Shown one piece after another: positions 1 through 4,600 of a stretch of 6,356 nucleotides of DNA. The notes under the pieces are model-generated. The model was not told where the DNA came from. It saw nothing but the letters and a program-made list of their open reading frames with translations, and searched no databases. Source of the DNA: Desulfobacterales bacterium. Its GTDB lineage: Bacteria > Desulfobacterota > Desulfobacteria > Desulfobacterales > Desulfobacteraceae. Each line of letters starts with the position of its first letter. Positions within the stretch are counted from its first letter, which is position 1. The stretch covers positions 1 to 6,356 of the forward strand of contig JAKSAU010000446.1 in the NCBI GenBank assembly GCA_022361535.1, given 5' to 3'. Position numbers and translations under genes: made by a program.

Positions 1-432
1 CACTTTCTGAAGCTCGCCCCCGCTGAGCCGGTCCAGGCTTTTAAGTCCCATGGAACACAGGTTAAGATGTGCCATTACACTCTGGGTTTTATTAATATCA
101 TCGGCAGACGCTTTTATGCGGATATGGGGCGTCCGTCCCATAAGCACTGCATCAAACACTGTCATTTGTCCGGCGCGGTTTATCTGGGGAACATAGGCGA
201 TACGCCGGGCGATTTGCGACATGGTTAAACAGCCGATGTCTTGTCCGTCCAGCGTCACCTGCCCTGTTTTTGGACTTAAAATATTATTCAAACATTTGAG
301 CAAGGTGGTTTTACCCACCCCATTGGGCCCGAGCACGGCTGTAATACTTGCCTTTGGTACTGAAAACCCAATATCGTCAAGTACCCTGCAGCCATTATAT
401 TCAAAGCTTAAATTTTTGACATCAAGACTCAC
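1..432 (-). CDS. FecE/BtuD-type ABC transporter ATP-binding protein (partial, C-terminus beyond left edge)
   Basis: Cytoplasmic ATPase subunit that should power the FecCD-type importer encoded just upstream. The 144 visible residues show the ABC order: a Walker A motif GPNGVGKT at residues 35-42, the Q-loop glutamine in VPQ (about 83), and the signature LSGGE at 136-140. The Walker B, D-loop and H-loop are cut off by the window edge; family members usually run about 255-270 residues. The start is taken as GTG at 430-432, because an AAAGGAGG ribosome binding site lies 5 nt upstream and the N-terminus (VSLDVKNLSFEYNG) begins as ABC ATPases do; no in-frame ATG competes. The gene overlaps the end of the permease gene by 11 bp in another frame, which suggests translational coupling. 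The substrate cannot be read from the ATPase itself. The class (iron-chelate, heme, cobalamin or molybdate type) is inferred from the neighbours. Confidence 0.95.
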   Translation of the reverse strand, partial: MSLDVKNLSFEYNGCRVLDDIGFSVPKASITAVLGPNGVGKTTLLKCLNNILSPKTGQVTLDGQDIGCLTMSQIARRIAYVPQINRAGQMTVFDAVLMGRTPHIRIKASADDINKTQSVMAHLNLCSMGLKSLDRLSGGELQKV

Positions 433-1498
433 CGTGTCCTCCTTTAAGGATGAGAAAAATAAAGACCGGAGCTCCCAAAAAGGCTGTTAAAATTGAAACA
501 GGAAGTACATGGGGTAAAAGCACCAGTCTTGCCACAGTATCCGAGACCAAAAGGATAACAGCACCGGTTGCAGCCGATGCGGGCAGCAAAAAGAAATGAT
601 CATCGCCAATAACCCGTCTCACAATATGGGGGGCGACCAATCCCACAAATCCGATAATCCCGACAAACGAAATAATTACGGCGGTAACCATACAGGCAAT
701 TGTCATGGAGACCAGGCGTGTCCTTGAAGGATTGATTCCAAGACTCTGGGCAGTATCGTCCCCCATGGTCATGGCATTATAAGCCCTGGTATTGGTAGTG
801 AAGAATGCATACACCAAAAGGGTTACACCCCATATGATGTTCACATCCGTCCAACCGGCCCGGGCCAGATCACCAAATGTCCAGAACACCATGGCTGCCA
901 ACTGGATATCGTCTGCAAAAAACTGGAGCAGCATGGTACCGGCAGAAAAAAGTGATCCTAAAGCCACACCGGTCAGCACCAGGACCTGGGGAGATCCTCC
1001 CCTTCGTCGGGCGATAAAAATAATCACACCTGCTGTGGCCATAGAAAACGAAAAAGCGGACAATATTGTCACCATTGGCAAGGAAATCCGGACTGCCTCA
1101 CCTGAATTGCTTGCCATGACCCCGCTGCCAAATAAAATAACGGCACAGGCCGCCCCGAAAGCTGCAGCATGGGAAATCCCTAAAGTAAAAGGTGATGCCA
1201 GCGGATTCCTTAAAACAGACTGCATTACGGCCCCGGCGCAGGAAAGCCCGATTCCTGCGGCAATGGCCGCCAAAGCCTGGGGAAGACGGATCTGTAAGAT
1301 AACCAACTGCGACCGGTCAGGATCTAAACCGGATATCCACCCTTGAATGGCAGCAATTATGTCTACACGGACAACCCCTAAACTGACAGCGGCAGCAAAA
1401 CAGGCTGCAACCAGGCCTGACAAAAAAGTCAAAAACAGATACTTTTTCCGGACATACCCCATGTAGGCCAAGGGGGTAGAGGTCGTATCAAAGTGCAT
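422..1498 (-). CDS. FecCD/BtuC-family ABC transporter permease
   Basis: Inner-membrane permease of a type II importer for an iron chelate, heme, corrinoid or related metal compound. The 358 residues are mostly hydrophobic and fit about ten membrane helices, at roughly the usual FecCD length (330-350). Family landmarks are clear: RLPQALAAIAAG (71-82), the block SVLRNPLASPFTLGIS (94-109), the LGINPSRTR stretch (253-261) that normally contacts the ATPase, and GFVGLVAPHIVRR (283-295). The N-terminus carries about 20 extra polar residues before the first helix. Met13 is a possible later start, but ATG at 1496-1498 has a strong GGAGGG site (1502-1507) just upstream. That site overlaps the stop codon of the binding-protein gene, leaving only an 8-bp gap, so the two are certainly in one operon. 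No damage is visible. The exact substrate is unknown. Confidence 0.96.
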   Translation of the reverse strand: MHFDTTSTPLAYMGYVRKKYLFLTFLSGLVAACFAAAVSLGVVRVDIIAAIQGWISGLDPDRSQLVILQIRLPQALAAIAAGIGLSCAGAVMQSVLRNPLASPFTLGISHAAAFGAACAVILFGSGVMASNSGEAVRISLPMVTILSAFSFSMATAGVIIFIARRRGGSPQVLVLTGVALGSLFSAGTMLLQFFADDIQLAAMVFWTFGDLARAGWTDVNIIWGVTLLVYAFFTTNTRAYNAMTMGDDTAQSLGINPSRTRLVSMTIACMVTAVIISFVGIIGFVGLVAPHIVRRVIGDDHFFLLPASAATGAVILLVSDTVARLVLLPHVLPVSILTAFLGAPVFIFLILKGGHGES

Positions 1499-1506
1499 CT
1501 GCCCTC

Positions 1507-2646
1507 CTATTGTCCAGCATTACTTAAAGTATCCGAAAGAACTCGGGTAAACGCTTTATTTTGAAGTTTTTTGTTCATTTCATTGAAAACCTCTGCTGAT
1601 AGCAGGAACCGATAAATCCGGTCTGCTTCTTTTTCAGGAACGATATCCTCAAAACGTTCCGGATAAAGGACTTTTCCGATGTACCACGCATCTGCCAGCA
1701 CAGATCCAAAATTGCTCGTATACCAGTTGTAAGGCAAAAGACCGTATACAGACTTGTTTCGAACCGCAGTCAATGCCTGGTAAACCGGATCAGTCTGCAA
1801 CTCAAAGAGACCGCCCTGGCCTTTGCCCATCTGCATGGTGCTCAGATCCAGGAAAACGACTTCCGGGTCCATGGCCAGTATCTTTTCTTTTGAAAACATT
1901 GTCTGCCGCACCTGCTTTCCCAAGGGTAGATCAATGCCGGCGATATTCAGACCATTGACAAATTCCAACGGCGGATAAAGGGGCTCTGTGGAGTTAAAAC
2001 CGTGGGGCCCTTTAAAGGCAATGCCGCCTATGAAACAGCGCTTTGGGGTGGTGATATCTTTTGTTCTGGATGACAGAACTGCGATTTCACTTTTAAAGAA
2101 ATCTACAACAGCCTTGGCCCGGTCATTTTTACCCAAAATCTGTCCCATGAGCATAAGGCTTGAAAAAAGCTTTTCCCTTCCCCGGCCCAGATCACCGTAC
2201 TCAAGCACTACTAGGGGAATACCGGTTTTTCTTTCAAGTGCAACAGGGTCATGCCCGCTTGAGGCATACGTTTTAAAAATCACCTGGGGCAGCGGATCAA
2301 GGCCAAGGATTTTTTCAGGATCATCCTGTCCCCTGAAGCCACCGAAGACCGGCAGGCTCCGGTACCCGGGATTGGCCAGGGCATAGGGTCTGGCATCAAA
2401 ACGCCGTTTTCTATGCTCAATGTCATCCACAGCAACCACAAGGTCCTGCGCGCCAAGGTAAGAGGCCAGCCTAAGACTCCCCGGACCGGAGCAGATAATA
2501 CGCGTCACTCTGGATGGCAACACCATAGACCTGCCTGCACGATCCTTGATTTCCTGCATTGCCCATACCGTACCAGTGAATGACAGGCTGCCTGCCAGCA
2601 TCAAAACAGCCACAACCGCTAAACTGCATATCTTTTGTTTTTTCAC
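1507..2646 (-). CDS. Periplasmic metal/chelate-binding protein of the FecB/BtuF/HemV type (PF01497 family)
   Basis: Extracytoplasmic receptor that delivers substrate to the permease and ATPase encoded downstream. With the start used here it has 379 residues. Residues 2-29 form a Sec signal peptide: KKQK, a hydrophobic core, then TVWA with likely cleavage before Met30. The mature part begins with the typical EIKDRAGRSMVLPSRVTRI (32-50), followed by SGPGSLRLASYLGAQD (53-68), the first lobe of the class III binding fold. A VVAVDDIE...ARPYALANP stretch (70-93) and GKVLYPERFEDIVPEKEAD near the C-terminus recall the HemV-2-like metal-binding subgroup; this is recognition from memory, not a search. 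The start is GTG at 2644-2646, with GGAG 8 nt upstream. An in-frame GTG at 2671-2673 would add nine residues before the signal peptide, but it lies inside a long hairpin stem. No lipobox is seen. The ligand is undetermined: iron-siderophore, heme, corrinoid and oxyanion are all possible. Confidence 0.92.
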   Translation of the reverse strand: MKKQKICSLAVVAVLMLAGSLSFTGTVWAMQEIKDRAGRSMVLPSRVTRIICSGPGSLRLASYLGAQDLVVAVDDIEHRKRRFDARPYALANPGYRSLPVFGGFRGQDDPEKILGLDPLPQVIFKTYASSGHDPVALERKTGIPLVVLEYGDLGRGREKLFSSLMLMGQILGKNDRAKAVVDFFKSEIAVLSSRTKDITTPKRCFIGGIAFKGPHGFNSTEPLYPPLEFVNGLNIAGIDLPLGKQVRQTMFSKEKILAMDPEVVFLDLSTMQMGKGQGGLFELQTDPVYQALTAVRNKSVYGLLPYNWYTSNFGSVLADAWYIGKVLYPERFEDIVPEKEADRIYRFLLSAEVFNEMNKKLQNKAFTRVLSDTLSNAGQ

Positions 2647-2654
2647 AGGTGTTT

Positions 2655-2658
2655 CTCC
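2655..2658 (-). promoter_or_regulatory. Ribosome binding site deciding the binding-protein start
   Basis: GGAG on the minus strand lies 8 nt before GTG 2646. It falls in the short single-stranded gap between the U-run of the leader hairpin and the start codon, so it would be accessible. This favours the start at 2646 over the in-frame GTG at 2673, which is buried in the hairpin stem. Confidence 0.6.
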
Positions 2659-2661
2659 AAT

Positions 2662-2714
2662 AAAAAAAGCCACAAAGGCACACTCCAGTTGGAATGTTCA
2701 GCCTCCGTGGCTTT
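2662..2714 (-). terminator. Long leader hairpin plus U7: attenuator of the ABC operon or terminator of the upstream gene
   Basis: Read on the minus strand, an 8-bp outer stem AAAGCCAC/GTGGCTTT (2707-2714 with 2666-2673) continues directly into a 6-bp stem GGAGGC/GCCTTT (2701-2706 with 2674-2679, two G-U pairs). After a 3-nt bulge comes an ACATTCCA/TGGAGTGT stem (2690-2697 with 2680-2687, one G-U pair, tight loop). The outer 3' arm runs into seven T (2662-2668). This is an excellent intrinsic-terminator shape. It sits only about 16 nt from the binding-protein start codon, so any transcript of the importer must pass through it. It may also end the EF-hand lipoprotein transcript, whose stop is about 100 nt upstream. 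Confidence 0.75.
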
Positions 2715-2770
2715 GATTCAAATTTAAAAATTTTGTTGCTTAACTCCTGCTTCAGGCAGAATTTATCCAG

Positions 2771-2799
2771 TCATTAGCTGAATCGGGCCTTCTTGTCAA
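2771..2799 (-). promoter_or_regulatory. Candidate sigma70-like promoter of the ABC import operon
   Basis: A perfect TTGACA -35 box (2794-2799, read on minus) is followed after 17 nt by TAATGA (2771-2776), a weak -10 match. Transcription would start near 2764 and give a leader of about 118 nt that includes the hairpin at 2662-2714. The -35 box sits just past the stop codon of the EF-hand lipoprotein gene. The weak -10 keeps confidence moderate. Confidence 0.4.
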
Positions 2800-2812
2800 G
2801 GCAGACATAAAC

Positions 2813-3106
2813 TTATTGTCTGCGGGGAGGCCTGTCTGGCATTTCATCCTTTTCCAAATATCCGTCTTTGTTCGTATCCATTTGAGCAAAATGATCATCA
2901 GGTCCGGGAAACTCTTCTAGAGATAGTTTCCCGTCATTATCCTTGTCAAATTCCTGGAAAAGAGAATCCTTCGAAGGCGGTCCCTGTTTTTGGCCGGATT
3001 GGGGAGTGTGTTGGCGGGAACTGTGATGCCCGGAACAGCCAATGGTGCTCACCAGAAACATCAAAAGTATAGAGCAAAATACAATACGATTTTTCAATTG
3101 GTTCAT
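2813..3106 (-). CDS. Small EF-hand calcium-binding lipoprotein
   Basis: A 97-residue protein predicted to be lipid-anchored. Residues 1-23 form a type II signal peptide (NQLKNR, then a hydrophobic run) ending in the lipobox STIGC, with Cys24 as the modified residue. A polar His/Ser/Gln/Pro-rich linker (25-46) leads to two EF-hand loops. Loop 1 is DKDNDGKLSLEE (54-65), with Asp at positions 1, 3 and 5 and Glu at 12. Loop 2 is DTNKDGYLEKDE (77-88), with Asp/Asn/Asp and Glu12. All usual Ca2+ ligands are present, so the pair should bind calcium. The tail is basic and Pro-rich (DRPPRRQ). The start ATG 3104-3106 has AAGGA 8 nt upstream. An upstream terminator separates it from the other EF-hand gene, so it probably has its own promoter. 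Its biological role (Ca2+ sensing, buffering or envelope structure) cannot be read from sequence. Confidence 0.9.
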   Translation of the reverse strand: MNQLKNRIVFCSILLMFLVSTIGCSGHHSSRQHTPQSGQKQGPPSKDSLFQEFDKDNDGKLSLEEFPGPDDHFAQMDTNKDGYLEKDEMPDRPPRRQ

Positions 3107-3161
3107 TTATGATTTCCTTTTAAAATTTATGAATTAATGAAAACAGGTTACAGCAAAAATG

Positions 3162-3190
3162 TGTGAAAAATTGGGAGTAAATGTGAAAAA
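3162..3190. repeat. Two direct repeats of TGTGAAAAA spaced by two helical turns
   Basis: TGTGAAAAA occurs at 3162-3170 and again at 3182-3190, exactly 20 bp apart, with similar flanks (AA before the first, AA before the second, TTGG versus TGGC after). It lies in the region upstream of the EF-hand lipoprotein start at 3106. The spacing would put both copies on the same DNA face, as in tandem activator sites, but the region is A-rich and this could be chance. Confidence 0.3.
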
Positions 3191-3207
3191 TGGCAGTGGT
3201 TTTGAAT

Positions 3208-3243
3208 AAAAAACCCGGCAGGAGGCAAAAAACTCCTGCCGGG
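3208..3243 (-). terminator. Strong intrinsic terminator after the polyproline EF-hand gene
   Basis: An 11-bp perfect GC-rich stem, CCCGGCAGGAG with CTCCTGCCGGG (3233-3243 pairing with 3214-3224), encloses an 8-nt loop. On the minus strand it is followed by six T (3208-3213). It begins 21 bp after the stop codon of the gene ending at 3265 and isolates that gene from the EF-hand lipoprotein gene downstream. Confidence 0.93.
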
Positions 3244-3264
3244 CTGATGTTTTCCGATCGTGTA

Positions 3265-3762
3265 TTAAACCGTGATATCTACATCATCTGAATCACCCTG
3301 GGTTTCAAGATACTCTAAGAGCTGCGACAACAGATCTGCATCTTCAATGTCAGGAATCGTCTGCTCATCGCTCTGGGCTTCATACGCTGCCGCGACCTGG
3401 CCCTGGGGAGGTGGTGGCGGCACAAACCCGGCCTCATCTAACACAGACTTTAATTCAGCACCGTTCAGGGCTCCGTCCCCGTCAAGATCGTAGTCACTGA
3501 AATCGCTTTCAAGCTCTGTTCCTGTCACTTCCAGGATACCCTGGGTCAGGGTTTCATATTCCGATTCTGAAATAGAGCCGCTTCCATCGGTATCAGTTGC
3601 ATCGAACATACCGAGCTTATCACTGCCCGCCCCATGTGCAGGTGGGGGCGGAGGCGGTACCGCACCTTCCTGGACGCCTTGTGCACCGGCACTCGTGCTT
3701 TGTTGATACGCAACAGAAATCATACTGACAAGATTGTTTGTCCCGCCGACACTTGCTACCAT
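3265..3762 (-). CDS. EF-hand protein with two polyproline linkers
   Basis: A 165-residue acidic protein not assignable to a named gene. The N-terminus (1-35) is Ser/Gly/Gln/Val-rich with no clear Sec signal or lipobox. A run of six prolines (36-41) precedes the first EF-hand, loop DTDGSGSISESE (57-68), and a second EF-hand loop DLDGDGALNGAE (92-103). Both have Asp at 1 and 3, Asp or Ser at 5, Gly at 6 and Glu at 12, so both should bind Ca2+. Then come five prolines (115-119) and an acidic tail (DEQ...DADLLSQLLEYLE...DSDDVDITV). The start ATG 3760-3762 has AAAGGAG 7 nt upstream. It is monocistronic, with its own terminator at 3208-3243, and is divergent from tetR. The polyproline hinges suggest two or three separately folded parts. 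Similar proline-rich EF-hand proteins occur in many proteobacteria without known function. Its location (cytoplasm or non-classical export) is unclear. Confidence 0.88.
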   Translation of the reverse strand: MVASVGGTNNLVSMISVAYQQSTSAGAQGVQEGAVPPPPPPAHGAGSDKLGMFDATDTDGSGSISESEYETLTQGILEVTGTELESDFSDYDLDGDGALNGAELKSVLDEAGFVPPPPPQGQVAAAYEAQSDEQTIPDIEDADLLSQLLEYLETQGDSDDVDITV

Positions 3763-3896
3763 GATCGTTCTCCTTTCCGTTATTTAATGTGGGATCATCC
3801 ATAACCTAAAAAAAAGGCGTCCATTCCCTAATCGGTTATTTTAAAGAGCGATTGTGGAGAAATTATGGAGATAACGTATATATTCAAAAAAATTCT
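3763..3896. other. Divergent intergenic region between the EF-hand gene and tetR
   Basis: This AT-rich spacer must contain the minus-strand promoter of the EF-hand gene. A CATAAT hexamer (minus, 3862-3867) is a possible -10, but no convincing -35 goes with it. There is an eight-A run at 3808-3815 and a weak 6-bp inverted repeat ATAACC/GGTTAT (3801-3806 and 3834-3839). The TetR palindrome is not repeated here. Confidence 0.4.
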
Positions 3897-3924
3897 TTGA
3901 CACATGAATACCAATTGGTATATT
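3897..3924 (+). promoter_or_regulatory. tetR promoter (TTGACA - 16 nt - TATATT)
   Basis: A consensus -35 TTGACA (3897-3902) is followed after 16 nt by TATATT (3919-3924), five of six matches to the -10 consensus. Transcription would begin near 3931, 26 nt before the tetR ATG at 3957. The operator palindrome (3908-3921) fills the spacer and overlaps the -10, the classic placement for repression by blocking polymerase. Confidence 0.8.
3908..3921. promoter_or_regulatory. TetR operator O1 in the tetR promoter
   Basis: ATACCAATTGGTAT is a perfect 14-bp palindrome, followed by ATTTTTA. It sits between the -35 and -10 boxes of the tetR promoter. A nearly identical site occurs at 4566-4585 ahead of the next gene. 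TetR proteins usually bind palindromes of this size as dimers and repress their own gene, so autoregulation is the natural reading. Confidence 0.82.
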
Positions 3925-3956
3925 TTTACAAAAATAATAATTCCAAGGATAGGGTA

Positions 3957-4550
3957 ATGGGAAAAGCACAAGACACCAAAACACATATCATTGAACAGGC
4001 TGCCCTTGTATTTAACAAACACGGATATGAGCGGACGAGCATGTCAAAACTAACCCGGGCCATTAACATGACCAAGGGTGCGATATACGGGAACTTTAAA
4101 GATAAGGATGAAATTGCCCTATCTGCTTTTGATCATAATTTTTCCAAATTATCCACTGACATTGCAAAAACAACCAACGCAAAAGAACATACCTGCGATA
4201 AACTGGTCGCCTTTGCACAGTTTTATCTCAACCAGTTTCAAAAAATGTCCCAGGACGGAGGATGCCCGATACTTAACGCCGCAATAGACTCAGACAATTC
4301 ACACACCCCGCTAAAAGAGAAAGTCTGTGAAGCCATTGATTTGTGGATGGGCCATGTTGCAGGTATTGTTTACGATGGGATCAAAAAAGACGAAATTCAC
4401 AGCCATACTAAACCCGAGCAATTCGCCTCTATCTTTGTGTCCCTTATAGAAGGGGGGTTTATGCTGTCAAAGGTTTTAGACAATCCCATATATTTGAGCC
4501 GTAATGTTGACCACATTATTCATCTGGTGAATATGGAATTACGCATCTAA
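3957..4550 (+). CDS. TetR/AcrR-family transcriptional repressor
   Basis: A 197-residue one-component regulator. The N-terminal DNA-binding domain (about 7-55) has the family pattern: TKTHIIEQAALVFNKHGYERTSM, then the helix-turn-helix around LTRAINMTKGAIYGNFKDKDE (32-52), with the hallmark Y-x-x-F-K-x-K end. The C-terminal half is the ligand-binding and dimer region. Its GGCPILNAAIDSD stretch (101-113) recalls a TetR subgroup with Gly-Cys-Pro before helix 6. The reading frame stays open upstream to 3852, but the start is placed at ATG 3957: AAGGA lies 7 nt before it, the promoter (3897-3924) lies inside the upstream extension, and the HTH then begins at the normal distance from the N-terminus. 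It probably binds the palindromes at 3908-3921 and 4566-4585, repressing itself and the Fe-S/SCP2 gene 50 bp downstream. The inducer is unknown; the SCP2 partner hints at a hydrophobic compound. Confidence 0.93.
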   Translation: MGKAQDTKTHIIEQAALVFNKHGYERTSMSKLTRAINMTKGAIYGNFKDKDEIALSAFDHNFSKLSTDIAKTTNAKEHTCDKLVAFAQFYLNQFQKMSQDGGCPILNAAIDSDNSHTPLKEKVCEAIDLWMGHVAGIVYDGIKKDEIHSHTKPEQFASIFVSLIEGGFMLSKVLDNPIYLSRNVDHIIHLVNMELRI

Positions 4551-4565
4551 AATTTTTTAACCCTT

Positions 4566-4585
4566 AATATACCAATCGGTATATT
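4566..4585. promoter_or_regulatory. TetR operator O2 before the Fe-S/SCP2 gene
   Basis: AATATACCAATCGGTATATT is a 20-bp palindrome with one mismatched pair at the centre. Its core ATACCAATCGGTAT (4569-4582) plus the following ATTTTTA matches O1 at 20 of 21 positions. It ends 15 bp before the start codon at 4601 and 5 bp before the Shine-Dalgarno. A -35-like TTAACC (4557-4562) stands 17 nt from a TATATT at 4580-4585. That -10 would start transcription at the ribosome binding site itself, so the true -10 may lie further left (TATACC or TAATAT), or the site may block readthrough from tetR. Confidence 0.8.
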
Positions 4586-4600
4586 TTTAAAGGAGGCAAA

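Noticed and set aside
792..1346. 184-codon open frame on the plus strand
   Set aside because: It lies fully antisense to the well-supported permease gene, its product shows no family features, and it has the composition of a mirror frame.
1988..2386. 132-codon open frame on the plus strand
   Set aside because: Antisense to the binding-protein gene and without recognisable domains.
2647..2673. Alternative GTG start of the binding protein at 2673
   Set aside because: It is inside the 3' arm of the leader hairpin and would put nine odd residues before a normal signal peptide; GTG 2646 has its own GGAG. A GGAG 9 nt before 2673 keeps it from being excluded fully.
2640..2815. Known riboswitch (cobalamin, Moco) in the ABC operon leader
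   Set aside because: No B12-box or other aptamer core could be recognised by eye, and only a hairpin with a U-run is supported. A covariance-model scan would decide.
3801..3839. Inverted repeat ATAACC...GGTTAT with an A8 run
   Set aside because: Six-base arms with a 27-base loop in AT-rich DNA are likely to occur by chance.
3852..3956. Upstream extension of the tetR frame to an ATG at 3852, adding 35 residues
   Set aside because: The extension contains the tetR promoter and operator, has no good ribosome binding site, and would place an untypical tail before the HTH domain.
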